Shown here: piece by piece, positions 6,125 through 14,374 of the stretch
Layout of the letters: every line of letters starts with the position of its first letter
Position numbering within the stretch: the first letter of the stretch is position 1
Source of the DNA: an uncultured Prevotella sp.
Lineage (GTDB): Bacteria > Bacteroidota > Bacteroidia > Bacteroidales > Bacteroidaceae
Assembly (NCBI GenBank): GCA_900550035.1
Contig: URQS01000051.1
Span: 1 to 23,952, forward strand
Length of the DNA stretch: 23,952 bases
Direction: 5' to 3'
Notes under the pieces: model-generated
The model's database searches: none
What the model was told of the DNA's origin: nothing
The model's input: only the letters and a program-made list of their open reading frames with translations
Position numbers and translations under genes: made by a program

Positions 6125-7459
6125 ATGTTCAAACGTAAGATATTAGAGAAACTTGAGGAATGGAAAAATGCTGATCGGCATAAGCCCTTGATTTTACGAG
6201 GTGCGAGGCAGGTTGGCAAAACTACTCTTGTCAATGGGTTTGGCTCGCATTTTGAAAATTATCTCTATTTCAATATGGAGCGGAATGAGAATGTCAAGTT
6301 GTTTGAGATGGACATCAACATTGATGATCTTGTTTCAATGCTATTTGCAAGTTTGGGAAAGATAAAGAAAGATGGTAAGACTTTGATTTTTATCGATGAA
6401 ATTCAAAATTCGCCGAAGACCATAGCCTTGTTAAGATATTTCTACGAACAACGTCCAGACCTTTATGTCGTAGCGGCGGGTAGTTTGCTTGAAAATCTTA
6501 TAGATGTAAAAGTAAGTTTTCCGGTAGGGCGAGTGCAATCTCTTGCATTACGACCTTGTTCTTTTTATGAATTCTTGGGGGCGATAGACAAAAACGAACT
6601 TCTTGCCATATTAAGTCAAAAGCCCGAACTTACAGTAGCGTTTCATGAGCAATTGATGCATCAGTTCAATCAATATGCTATTATTGGAGGTATGCCTGAA
6701 GCTATACAGCAATATGCTGAAACCAAGGATGTGGTAGCCATAGAGGATGTTTATGAAACATTGGTGCAAGCTTATAAGGATGATGCAGAGAAGTATGTTG
6801 TAGGTAATAAACTTACAGATACTGTCCGCTTTATCCTTTCTTATGGTTGGGCTTTTGCTGGCGAAACTATCACATTGGGCAATTTTGCCAATTCGGGCTA
6901 TAAGTCGCGTGAGGTGGGTGATGCGTTCAGATTGTTGGAAAAGGCGATGTTGCTTGAACTTGTCTACCCCGTGTCTTCTACGCAAATGCCAGTGATACCC
7001 GAAACAAGGCGTATGCCCAAACTGATTTGGTTTGATACAGGACTTGTGAATTATCAGGCTGGAATACGTAGTGAGATAATTGGTTCTACAGATATGGTGG
7101 ATGCGTGGCGTGGACATATTGCTGAACAAATAACAGCGCAAGAATTGTTGGCTTTGGAGGATAGGGTAGGACAGCATCGTGCGTTTTGGGCTAAGCCAAA
7201 CAATGGTGCAGAAGTAGACTTTATTATAAGTCATAATTCCAAATTGTATCCTATTGAAGTGAAAAGCGGAGTTAATTCGCATTTACGCTCTTTACAGGTA
7301 TTTATGGACAATTCAAATGTAGACGTTGCTATCAGAATATGGTCGAAACCTTATTCTGTGGATGAAATAAAGACCGTAAATGGTAAAGCTTTCAAGTTGA
7401 TAAACTTGCCGTTCTATCTGATTGGACGTATACATGATATACTTAACGCTTTAGTATAA
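6125..7459 (+). CDS. AAA ATPase with DUF4143 C-terminal domain
   Basis: The 444-residue product belongs to the AAA_14/DUF4143 ATPases, which are numerous in gut Bacteroidota and of unknown function. Walker A is GARQVGKT (26-33), Walker B is LIFIDEIQ (87-94), and a sensor-like AAGS is at 117-120. The C-terminal DUF4143 part holds GAEVDFI and, about 15 residues on, YPIEVKSG; this D...ExK spacing resembles the active core of PD-(D/E)xK nuclease folds. I choose ATG 6125 (MFKRKI); the upstream in-frame TTG at 6101 lies inside the -7 box. The gene is clearly more AT-rich than pepT and the antiporter gene on either side, suggesting acquisition. It follows two tandem-repeat arrays and ends 34 bp before the antiporter gene with no terminator. 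Possible roles (genome maintenance, mobile element cargo, defence) are guesses. Confidence 0.92.
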   Translation: MFKRKILEKLEEWKNADRHKPLILRGARQVGKTTLVNGFGSHFENYLYFNMERNENVKLFEMDINIDDLVSMLFASLGKIKKDGKTLIFIDEIQNSPKTIALLRYFYEQRPDLYVVAAGSLLENLIDVKVSFPVGRVQSLALRPCSFYEFLGAIDKNELLAILSQKPELTVAFHEQLMHQFNQYAIIGGMPEAIQQYAETKDVVAIEDVYETLVQAYKDDAEKYVVGNKLTDTVRFILSYGWAFAGETITLGNFANSGYKSREVGDAFRLLEKAMLLELVYPVSSTQMPVIPETRRMPKLIWFDTGLVNYQAGIRSEIIGSTDMVDAWRGHIAEQITAQELLALEDRVGQHRAFWAKPNNGAEVDFIISHNSKLYPIEVKSGVNSHLRSLQVFMDNSNVDVAIRIWSKPYSVDEIKTVNGKAFKLINLPFYLIGRIHDILNALV

Positions 7460-7493
7460 AAACCAATAATAGCCAAAATAAAAAATACAAAAA

Positions 7494-9776
7494 ATGTCAG
7501 AAGTTCCCACTCTAATAAACGACCTTGCCCTTATACTCATTGTGGCGGGCGCGGTCACACTCATATTCAAGAAGCTCAAGCAGCCGCTCGTGTTGGGCTA
7601 CATCATGGCTGGATTCATAGTCAGTCCGCACATGCCCTACACCATGTCGGTCATCGACCGCACCGACATCAAGACGTGGGCGGACATCGGCGTGATGTTC
7701 CTTCTGTTCTCTTTGGGTCTTGACTTCTCGTTCAAGAAGATCATCAAGATGGGCATAACGCCCGTCATCACCACCCTCACCATTATCTTTGCGATGATGA
7801 CGCTGGGCATTGTCGTGGGCCACGGCTTTGGTTGGAACCGTATGGACTGCATCTTTCTTGGTGGTATGCTCGCCATGAGCTCCACCACTATTATATATAA
7901 GGCATTCACCGATATGGGACTGCGGCAGCAGAAGTTTGCCGGCCCCGTGATGAGTGTGCTCATACTTGAGGACGTGCTTGCCATTGTGATGATGGTGATG
8001 CTGTCGGCATTGGCAAGCGGCTCCAATCCCGACGGAGGCGAGATGATAGGTTCGGTCATGAAGATAGGCTTCTTCCTTGTGCTGTGGTTTGTAGTGGGCA
8101 TCTTTGCCGTGCCCCTCTTCCTGCGCCTTACGCGCAAGCTCATTAACAACGAGACTCTGCTCATCGTGTCGCTCGGACTGTGCTGCTTGATGGCAGTAGT
8201 ATCTACGAAGGTGGGTTTCAGTTCGGCTTTCGGTGCATTTGTGATGGGTAGCATACTTGCCGAAACCATTGAGGCAGGCAAGATAGAGAAGCTTGTAGCC
8301 CCCGTGAAAGACCTCTTCGGAGCCATATTCTTCGTGTCGGTGGGCATGCTTGTCGATCCTAAAATCATCGTCAGCTACGCCTTGCCTATCGGTGCATTGG
8401 TGCTGACCATACTTGTAGGTCAGGCAGTGTTCGGCACATTCGGCTTCCTCATAGGCGGACAGTCGCTCAAGTCGGCAATGCGATGCGGATTTTCGATGGC
8501 TCAGATTGGCGAATTCTCGTTTATCATAGCTTCGTTGGGCGTTTCGCTGAAGGTTACGGGCGAATTCCTTTATCCCGTAGTAGTGGCGGTGTCGGTCATC
8601 ACCACCTTCCTCACACCTTATATGATACGCTTCTCGGTGCCCTGCTATGGAGTGCTCGAGCGCCGATTGCCCAAGACGTGGATACGTGCGCTCAACAACA
8701 TCACGCTCTCGCATCCGTCTACAGCACCCAAGAGCAACTGGCACAGCCTTATAGCGCAGATGGCACGCATCACGCTTATCTACTCCATACTGTCCATTGC
8801 AGCCATAGCCCTGATGTTCACGTTCTTCCTGCCTTTCGTGCGTAATCTTATGCCCGGCATGCACTGGTGGGCAAACGGAATATGCGGTGTGCTCACCATT
8901 ATGATTATAGCCCCCTTCCTGCGTGCCATTGTGATGAAGAAGAACCACTCTGAGGAGTTTCGTGCGCTGTGGGGCGAGAGTCGCAACAATCGTATGCCGC
9001 TGCTTGTCACCATCTTTGTGCGTCTGGTCATAGCCTCGGCTTTCGTGTTCTACATCTGCAACTATCTCACACGATTCACCAATGCCCTTCTGCTCACTAT
9101 TGCAGTGGCTATAGTACTCGTAATGATTCTGTCCAGACGACTCAAGAAGCAGAGCATTCTGATGGAACGTCTGTTTGTGCAGAACCTTCGTTCGCGCGAC
9201 ATAGAGCAGCAGGTGCTCGGACTCAAGAAGCCGCTGTATGAGGGTCATCTGCTCGACCGCGATATACACATATCCGATATTGATGTGCCCGAAAACTCAA
9301 CATGGGCAGGACATAGCCTTGCCGACCTGCGCCTGAGCAATCGCTTCGGCGTGCATGTCAGCAGCATACTGCGTGGTCATCAGCGCATCAACATACCCGG
9401 TGGCGACGACATCATCTTCCCTGGCGACCGTCTGCAGGTGATTGGCAGCGATGCCCAGCTTGCCTCGTTGCATGCTGCCATCGATGGTGACATAGTGCCC
9501 GACGACCCTGACATAGAGAAACGTGAGATGCAACTCTCGCAGATTGTCATCGACCGACACTCGCCTTTCGTGGGCAAGACGCTTCGCGAGACCGGCATAC
9601 GCGACCTCTACAACTGTATGGTAGTAGGCCGTGAGGAGGGTAAGGAAAATCTCTCTATGGTCAGCTCAACCTATCGCTTACGCCTTGGCGACATAGTATG
9701 GATAGTAGGCGAGGAGGCATCGCTTCTGAGCCTGAAACTGGCAAATAGTGGCAGTATGCAGGCTTCGAAAAGCTGA
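7494..9776 (+). CDS. Cation:proton antiporter, CPA2 (KefB-like) with two TrkA-C domains
   Basis: The 760-residue membrane protein begins with a sodium/hydrogen exchanger core (about residues 1-390, some 12 hydrophobic segments) including GDFS-type motifs such as MFLLFSLGLDFS, the discontinuous-helix region GGMLAMSSTTI, LEDVLAIVMM, GAFVMGSILAET and AQIGEFSFI. A second hydrophobic block of about four segments follows (about 425-560). The C-terminus has two RCK_C/TrkA-C regulatory modules, one ending at PGDRLQVIGS and one at LGDIVWIVGEE. No Rossmann RCK_N domain is visible, unlike E. coli KefB/KefC. It probably exchanges K+ or Na+ for H+ at the inner membrane, with ligand control through TrkA-C. 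No promoter is seen in the 34-bp gap after the ATPase gene, so it may depend on that gene's transcription. The exact ion is uncertain. Confidence 0.9.
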   Translation: MSEVPTLINDLALILIVAGAVTLIFKKLKQPLVLGYIMAGFIVSPHMPYTMSVIDRTDIKTWADIGVMFLLFSLGLDFSFKKIIKMGITPVITTLTIIFAMMTLGIVVGHGFGWNRMDCIFLGGMLAMSSTTIIYKAFTDMGLRQQKFAGPVMSVLILEDVLAIVMMVMLSALASGSNPDGGEMIGSVMKIGFFLVLWFVVGIFAVPLFLRLTRKLINNETLLIVSLGLCCLMAVVSTKVGFSSAFGAFVMGSILAETIEAGKIEKLVAPVKDLFGAIFFVSVGMLVDPKIIVSYALPIGALVLTILVGQAVFGTFGFLIGGQSLKSAMRCGFSMAQIGEFSFIIASLGVSLKVTGEFLYPVVVAVSVITTFLTPYMIRFSVPCYGVLERRLPKTWIRALNNITLSHPSTAPKSNWHSLIAQMARITLIYSILSIAAIALMFTFFLPFVRNLMPGMHWWANGICGVLTIMIIAPFLRAIVMKKNHSEEFRALWGESRNNRMPLLVTIFVRLVIASAFVFYICNYLTRFTNALLLTIAVAIVLVMILSRRLKKQSILMERLFVQNLRSRDIEQQVLGLKKPLYEGHLLDRDIHISDIDVPENSTWAGHSLADLRLSNRFGVHVSSILRGHQRINIPGGDDIIFPGDRLQVIGSDAQLASLHAAIDGDIVPDDPDIEKREMQLSQIVIDRHSPFVGKTLRETGIRDLYNCMVVGREEGKENLSMVSSTYRLRLGDIVWIVGEEASLLSLKLANSGSMQASKS

Positions 9777-9820
9777 AAAATTCGGTTTGACCTAATAAAA
9801 ATGGTGGTTTGTTGAATTAA

Positions 9821-9852
9821 TTTGTATGTTGACGTACTTGTTTATAACTTTG
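9821..9852 (+). promoter_or_regulatory. Consensus promoter of a candidate small RNA
   Basis: TTTG (9821-9824), a 20-bp spacer and TAACTTTG (9845-9852) form a textbook Bacteroidota promoter. It lies 45 bp after the antiporter stop and 307 bp before the next gene, which has its own -7 box. Confidence 0.85.
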
Positions 9853-9858
9853 CAATCG

Positions 9859-10082
9859 TAAAAGGAAAGATAATTGGTTAGAGAGTTATAACAAGACATA
9901 CATCAGATTACGTTTCATACACATTAAGCAATGTTATTTTACAAAGACTACAATTATTAAATTTATTAGGTATGTCTGCAGAGGCAGACAATCGTAAATG
10001 AATGAATTTTGTTGTTGATTAATAATTCTTTTCGTGAGAAAAGGTATTATACAACGGGACCTGCGTAAGGCCCCGTTTTTTT
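9859..10082 (+). ncRNA. Candidate small RNA, about 220 nt, unidentified
   Basis: The interval starts where the upstream promoter should initiate and ends at a strong terminator; it holds no substantial ORF (the longest ATG frame, at 9972, has nine codons). Local hairpins are visible: GTCTGC-AGAG-GCAGAC (about 9974-9989) and CTTTTC-GTGA-GAAAAG (about 10028-10043). The latter is extended by AATAAT pairing with ATTAT. AT-rich segments either side of the first hairpin can pair partly, so an extended rod-like fold is possible. Size and layout would suit 6S RNA, but I cannot identify the family. A leader of mtnN is less likely, because a terminator and a second promoter separate them. No RNase P, tmRNA or SRP RNA signatures are visible. 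Confidence 0.6.
10053..10082 (+). terminator. Intrinsic terminator ending the candidate small RNA
   Basis: AACGGG (10053-10058) pairs with CCCGTT (10072-10077), extended past one mismatch by CCT with AGG, and is followed by seven T. It is not after any gene, which is why an RNA gene is inferred. Confidence 0.88.
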
Positions 10083-10118
10083 GTTGGTGCAATTTGGTGC
10101 GACATCAACAAAAATGCG

Positions 10119-10126
10119 TAACTTTG
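10119..10126 (+). promoter_or_regulatory. -7 box of the mtnN-luxS promoter
   Basis: TAACTTTG matches TAnnTTTG, 32 bases before the mtnN ATG. TTGG at 10094-10097 is a plausible -33 element with a 21-bp spacer. Confidence 0.7.
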
Positions 10127-10158
10127 CAATTCGAAAACAAAAATAACAGAATATAGCA

Positions 10159-10842
10159 ATGAGAATAGGAATAATAGTGGCTATGGACAAGGAGTTTGCA
10201 CAGTTGCAGACTCTCGCTACAGACATGACGAAGGAGACACACGGTGGCCGCACGTTTGTAAAGGGGCGTATCGGTGCCAACGAGGTTATCATGCAGCAGT
10301 GCGGCATCGGCAAGGTAAACTCTGCCATTGGCGCTGTGGAGATGATAAGCCGTTACAGCCCCGACCTCGTCATTTCGACTGGTGTGGCTGGTGGAGCCGA
10401 TACTTCGCTCAATGTCACCGATGTAGTGGTGAGCACGGAGTGCTGCTATCACGACGTTTATTGTGGCGACGAGTGCCAGATGGGGCAGGTTATGGGGCAG
10501 CCGGCACGCTTCGCTTGTCCGGCGGAACTGGTCGAGAAGGCCACATCGCTCAATTGCGACACACACGTGCGCAGCGGACTCATCGTCAGCGGCGACTGGT
10601 TTGTCAATTCGCGCGAGAAGATGCAGTCGATACTCAATAACTTTCCCGATGCTGAGGCTGTCGACATGGAGAGCTGCTCTATTGCCCAGACGTGCAATAT
10701 ATACAGCACGCCATTCATCAGCTTCCGTATCATCAGCGACATTCCGCTCAAAGACCATAAGGCACAGATGTATTTCGACTTCTGGGAGCGTATGGCTGAA
10801 GGCTCGTTCGAGGTGACAAAGGCGTTCCTTGAAAGCATTTAA
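10159..10842 (+). CDS. mtnN: 5'-methylthioadenosine/S-adenosylhomocysteine nucleosidase
   Basis: The enzyme removes adenine from S-adenosylhomocysteine and methylthioadenosine; the S-ribosylhomocysteine formed is the substrate of LuxS, encoded next. The 227 residues match the Pfs/MTAN length. Visible are the N-terminal strand with Glu12 (catalytic Glu12 in E. coli MTAN), GIGKVNSA (49-56), STGVAGG (73-79), GLIVSGDWF (140-148), VDMES (168-172, Glu171 matching E. coli Glu174) and ISDIP (192-196, Asp194 matching the catalytic Asp197). The usual EMEG/EMEA is DMES here, a mild variation beside the ribose-binding Glu. It is 63 bp upstream of luxS with no promoter or terminator between, so the two are probably one transcript. 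Cytoplasmic. Confidence 0.93.
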   Translation: MRIGIIVAMDKEFAQLQTLATDMTKETHGGRTFVKGRIGANEVIMQQCGIGKVNSAIGAVEMISRYSPDLVISTGVAGGADTSLNVTDVVVSTECCYHDVYCGDECQMGQVMGQPARFACPAELVEKATSLNCDTHVRSGLIVSGDWFVNSREKMQSILNNFPDAEAVDMESCSIAQTCNIYSTPFISFRIISDIPLKDHKAQMYFDFWERMAEGSFEVTKAFLESI

Positions 10843-10883
10843 AAGTAAAAGGGTAAAAAAATAGAAAAGTAAAAGAGTAAAAA
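10841..10883. repeat. A-rich direct repeat between mtnN and luxS
   Basis: AAAAGTAAAAGGGTAAAAA (from 10841) recurs as AAAAGTAAAAGAGTAAAAA (from 10865) with one change; the first copy overlaps the last two bases of the mtnN stop codon. The tract is purine-only apart from its T residues and fills most of the gap. It could influence luxS translation, but nothing in the sequence proves a role. Confidence 0.7.
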
Positions 10884-10905
10884 GGCTAAATCATATATAA
10901 ATAAT

Positions 10906-11388
10906 ATGGAGAAGATACCAAGCTTTACAATCGATCACAACCGTCTGTTGCGCGGTATATACGTTTCGCGCAAGGACAATGTAGGTGGCGACGTTGTCAC
11001 CACATTCGACATTCGCATGAAGGAGCCCAACCGTGAGCCGGCGTTGCATCCGGGTGCCTTGCATACCATCGAGCATCTGGCTGCTACCTATCTGCGCAAC
11101 GATGCCGAGTGGAAAGACCGCATTGTGTATTGGGGACCAATGGGATGTCTTACGGGCAACTATCTGCTCATGCGTGGCGACTTGCAGCCCGAAGACATAG
11201 TAGAACTCATGCAGCGTACATTCCAATTCGTTGCCGACTTTGAAGGCGACATTCCGGGGGCAGCACCACAAGACTGTGGCAACTGGCTGCTGCACGACCT
11301 GCCTATGGCACGTTGGGAGTCGCGCAAGTATTGCGACGAAGTGCTCGACTGCATCAAACCCGAGAATATGCACTATCCGGTGCGCTAA
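10906..11388 (+). CDS. luxS: S-ribosylhomocysteine lyase (AI-2 synthase)
   Basis: LuxS splits S-ribosylhomocysteine to homocysteine and DPD, the precursor of autoinducer-2. The 160 residues match the family. The metal site is complete: HTIEH (His53, His57) and Cys124 in the QDCGNW motif. The catalytic cysteine is Cys81 in GPMGCLTGNY, and the general base Glu56 lies in HTIEH. Coming directly after mtnN, it completes the two-step recycling route from S-adenosylhomocysteine. AI-2 output is expected from the chemistry, but no receptor or signalling gene is seen in the window. Cytoplasmic homodimer in characterised members. Confidence 0.97.
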   Translation: MEKIPSFTIDHNRLLRGIYVSRKDNVGGDVVTTFDIRMKEPNREPALHPGALHTIEHLAATYLRNDAEWKDRIVYWGPMGCLTGNYLLMRGDLQPEDIVELMQRTFQFVADFEGDIPGAAPQDCGNWLLHDLPMARWESRKYCDEVLDCIKPENMHYPVR

Positions 11389-11423
11389 CAATCCGATACG
11401 TATCCCGTAATCGCAATAAAAAA

Positions 11424-11475
11424 AGGGGATGCACCAAGGCTTCAACGTCTTGATGCATCCCCTATTTCTGTGTTT
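11424..11475 (+). terminator. Terminator of mtnN-luxS
   Basis: AGGGGATGCA (11424-11433) pairs with TGCATCCCCT (11454-11463); inner CAAG/CTTG pairs lengthen the stem. The tail ATTTCTGTGTTTTT is T-rich but interrupted. Confidence 0.8.
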
Positions 11476-11587
11476 TTCAAACAATCAATATTAACCTATA
11501 ACCTAACTAAAACCTACTATGTGTAACCTAATAATCAATTCATTCTTAAAATGTTCTTACATTATGTATAATGCAATATGTGTACCA
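11476..11587. other. AT-rich intergenic stretch with four AACCTA motifs
   Basis: AACCTA occurs at 11493, 11500, 11511 and 11525 in a stretch that looks like a Bacteroidota 5' leader. A 28-codon frame begins at the ATG at 11519 and ends at 11602, inside the following terminator stem. No -7 box precedes it and no protein family is recognisable, so I do not call a gene. The whole gap between luxS and cdsA (11389-11678) otherwise holds only the two terminators. Confidence 0.4.
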
Positions 11588-11635
11588 ACAAAAAAATGCT
11601 GACATCCTGTCGTTGTTAATGACAGAATGTCAGCA
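11588..11635 (-). terminator. Terminator of the rsfS-ftsH-cdsA operon
   Basis: TGCTGACAT (11597-11605) pairs with ATGTCAGCA (11627-11635), and inner CTGTC with GACAG. Read leftward, the stem is followed by seven T (the A run before 11597). It lies 44 bp after the cdsA stop codon. Confidence 0.88.
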
Positions 11636-11678
11636 CTATTTGTTGTAGGCTATTGTGTCCTCACCGTAGCCTGCGCAA

Positions 11679-12548
11679 TTACACCAATGTGAGTGTGTAC
11701 AGATATATTACTGCAGCCGGGATTGCCATAAGCGAAGAGTCGAAGCGGTCGAGCATGCCTCCGTGTCCTGGCAGAATGTTGCCAGAGTCCTTGATGCCGA
11801 TGGTGCGCTTGAACAGCGACTCTACGAGGTCGCCCCATGTTCCGAAGAACACTACGACAACGCCCATACCAATCCACTGAACTATATTGAGCGACACTTC
11901 GGCATTGCCTGTGTGCATGTCAGAGTTCTCGTACATACCGATCAGAGTAGCTACTACTATCACTAGAATGCCGCCGCCTATACTTCCTTCCCAGCTCTTG
12001 CCCGGCGACACACGCGGAAACAGCTTGTGTTTGCCAAAGAGCGAACCGCTCAGGTAGGCACCCGTGTCGTTAGTCCAAAGGAATATGAACACGCTCAGCG
12101 GTAGCAGCGATGAGTATACCACTCCGTCGGCTGTGCCTCTGAATGCCAGTACGTTGAGCATCGAGAGTGGTAGAGCGATGTACATCTGCGATAACATTGT
12201 GTATGCCCAGTTGTTAATCGGGTTGGGCGCTTTGGTGTAAAGCTCCGATATGAACATATACACCACTGTCAGCAGATAGGGAATGAACACAGCCGAAGGC
12301 ACTATGCCTGAGCAGAAACCTGCAATGCCGAAGAACAGATAAACGCCTGCCACGGTGGCGAGGAAGCGGTTTACCGTCACGTTCTCTATATTGTTCACTA
12401 TGCCCGTATACTCCCACACGGTCAGTCCGGTGACAAGTGCAAACAACAGTATCATTGCCTCGGGGCGCAGAAAGCATGTCACTACAGCTGCCACGAATAT
12501 CACGCCGGTAATCGAGCGTACGATGAGGTTTTTCATTTTATCACTCAT
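11679..12548 (-). CDS. cdsA: Phosphatidate cytidylyltransferase
   Basis: CdsA makes CDP-diacylglycerol from phosphatidate and CTP, the branch point to all membrane phospholipids. The 289-residue protein is almost entirely hydrophobic, with about seven to eight membrane segments. The family signature near the C-terminus is complete: SLFKRTIGIKDSG followed by LPGHGGMLDR, which carries the metal-binding Asp and catalytic residues. SPGKSWEGSIGG and NDTGAYLSG, both typical of CdsA, come before it. The start MSDKMKN at 12548 follows the ftsH stop by 24 bp, so it is the last gene of the rsfS-ftsH-cdsA transcript. Inner membrane. Confidence 0.95.
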   Translation of the reverse strand: MSDKMKNLIVRSITGVIFVAAVVTCFLRPEAMILLFALVTGLTVWEYTGIVNNIENVTVNRFLATVAGVYLFFGIAGFCSGIVPSAVFIPYLLTVVYMFISELYTKAPNPINNWAYTMLSQMYIALPLSMLNVLAFRGTADGVVYSSLLPLSVFIFLWTNDTGAYLSGSLFGKHKLFPRVSPGKSWEGSIGGGILVIVVATLIGMYENSDMHTGNAEVSLNIVQWIGMGVVVVFFGTWGDLVESLFKRTIGIKDSGNILPGHGGMLDRFDSSLMAIPAAVIYLYTLTLV

Positions 12549-12572
12549 AGTCTGAAAGATGTTTTATGTTAT

Positions 12573-14351
12573 TTACTCTTCTTTGTGCTTGGCTGCCTCA
12601 TGTTCCTCCTGTGCCTTGCGTACTTCTTCGGGCATGTCCTCAAGCTTGGGCAGATTGTCCTCGATTATCTCTTCCGAGCGGCTCACCCATGGACGCTTGC
12701 CGAATATGCGCTCCACGTCTTCGGCGAAAATCACCTCGCGTGTCATAAGCAGTTCAGCCAGCTGGTTGTGTCCCTCGCTGTGCTCCTTGAGTATCTGCTT
12801 GGCGCGTGCATACTCGTCGTTGATCATCTTGAGCACCTCGTCGTCCATAATCTTTGCCGTTGTCTCCGAGTAGGGACGCTGGAACTGATACTCCTGCTGG
12901 TTGTAATAGCAGATGTTGGGCAGTCGGTCGCTCATGCCGGCATAGGCTATCATGCCGTAAGCCGACTTTGTGGCGCGCTCAAGGTCGTTCATGGCTCCGG
13001 TAGATATGTGTCCGGTGAAGAGTTCTTCGGCTGCACGTCCGCCCAGCAATGAGCACATCTCGTCGAGCATCTGCTCCTTGGTTGTAATCTGACGCTCCTC
13101 AGGCAGATACCATGCAGCACCCAGTGCACGTCCGCGTGGCACGATGCTTACCTTTACGAGCGGATTGGCATGCTCGCAGAACCATGACACTGTGGCGTGA
13201 CCTGCTTCATGAAGTGCGATGGTGCGCTTCTCGTCGTTGGTCATCACCTTGGTCTTCTTCTCCAGTCCGCCTATGATACGGTCTACAGCGTCGAGGAAGT
13301 CCTGCTTGCCCACGCTCTTCTTGTTATGACGTGCAGCGATTAGAGCTGCCTCGTTGCAGACGTTGGCAATGTCGGCACCCGAGAATCCCGGTGTCTGGCG
13401 TGATATGAAGTCGATGTCGACAGTATGGTCAATCTTCACCTTGCGCAGGTGAACGTTGAATATCTCCTTACGCTCGGTAAGGTCGGGCAGGTCGACGCTA
13501 ATCTGACGGTCGAAACGTCCGGCGCGCAGCAATGCCTTGTCGAGCATGTCGACACGGTTGGTAGCTGCAAGTATGATGACACCGCTATTGGTGCCGAATC
13601 CGTCCATCTCTGTAAGCAAGGCGTTGAGCGTGTTCTCGCGCTCGTCGTTGCCTCCCATTGACGGGTTCTTGCTACGTGCACGACCCACAGCGTCAATTTC
13701 GTCGATGAAGATGATGCACGGCGCCTTCTCCTTGGCCTGACGGAACAGGTCGCGAACACGACTTGCACCTACACCTACGAACATCTCGACGAAGTCCGAA
13801 CCGCTCATTGAGAAGAATGGTACGCCAGCCTCGCCAGCCACAGCTTTTGCGAGCAGGGTCTTACCCGTTCCAGGAGGGCCTACGAGCAATGCGCCCTTAG
13901 GTATCTTACCGCCAAGGTCGGTGTATTTCTGAGGTTCCTTCAGGAAGTCGACTATCTCCTGCACCTCCTGCTTGGCACCTGCCTGACCAGCCACATCCTT
14001 GAATGTAATGCCCAGGTCGTTGCCCTTCTCGTACATCTGTGCTTTCGATTTGCCAACGTTGAAGATGCCGCCTCCGACACCTCCGCCACCGCCACTCATG
14101 CGGCGCATGATAAACATCCAAAGCAGTACAAAGAATACTATCGGACCGAATGTGTAGAACAGCGACATCAGTCCTGAGTTGCTGTCTTTCTCATAGCTGT
14201 AGTCGGCTATCTTGCCGGTCTGCTGAGCTGCCGTCAGATAGGTGTCGAGAGCATCGGCAGAACCGTATGTTACGCTCACGAAGGGGTCGCGTCCCACCTG
14301 CTGGCCCGACTGTCCGAACACGTCGCGTATCTTATCGGGCTTCACGTACAT
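12573..14351 (-). CDS. ftsH: ATP-dependent zinc metalloprotease FtsH, main part (separated from its N-terminus by a frameshift)
   Basis: FtsH is the membrane-anchored AAA protease that degrades unneeded membrane and cytosolic proteins, often including LpxC. This 592-residue frame carries most of the periplasmic domain, the second membrane segment (about 62-83), a glycine-rich linker, and the AAA module: Walker A GPPGTGKT (158-165), Walker B IIFIDEID (213-220), the second region of homology around ATNRVDMLD...RAGRFDRQ. The peptidase site HEAGH is at 381-385 and LLGGRAAEEL follows. The ATG at 14351 is not the real start: the frame is open further upstream (VINKDKGTLR precedes it) and the missing N-terminus is encoded in another frame at 14375-14590. 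The joined protein would be about 672 residues, a normal FtsH length. All catalytic residues are intact, so a sequencing error or recoding is as likely as inactivation. Confidence 0.93.
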   Translation of the reverse strand: MYVKPDKIRDVFGQSGQQVGRDPFVSVTYGSADALDTYLTAAQQTGKIADYSYEKDSNSGLMSLFYTFGPIVFFVLLWMFIMRRMSGGGGGVGGGIFNVGKSKAQMYEKGNDLGITFKDVAGQAGAKQEVQEIVDFLKEPQKYTDLGGKIPKGALLVGPPGTGKTLLAKAVAGEAGVPFFSMSGSDFVEMFVGVGASRVRDLFRQAKEKAPCIIFIDEIDAVGRARSKNPSMGGNDERENTLNALLTEMDGFGTNSGVIILAATNRVDMLDKALLRAGRFDRQISVDLPDLTERKEIFNVHLRKVKIDHTVDIDFISRQTPGFSGADIANVCNEAALIAARHNKKSVGKQDFLDAVDRIIGGLEKKTKVMTNDEKRTIALHEAGHATVSWFCEHANPLVKVSIVPRGRALGAAWYLPEERQITTKEQMLDEMCSLLGGRAAEELFTGHISTGAMNDLERATKSAYGMIAYAGMSDRLPNICYYNQQEYQFQRPYSETTAKIMDDEVLKMINDEYARAKQILKEHSEGHNQLAELLMTREVIFAEDVERIFGKRPWVSRSEEIIEDNLPKLEDMPEEVRKAQEEHEAAKHKEE

Positions 14352-14374
14352 ACGCAGTGTACCCTTGTCCTTGT

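Noticed and set aside
7512..9269. 585-codon frame antisense to the antiporter gene
   Set aside because: The His/Gln/Arg-rich sequence is the typical mirror of a membrane-protein gene; it has no promoter or family match, while the sense frame is clearly a transporter.
11519..11602. 28-codon frame after a leader-like AACCTA tract
   Set aside because: It ends inside the operon terminator stem, has no promoter and no recognisable sequence.
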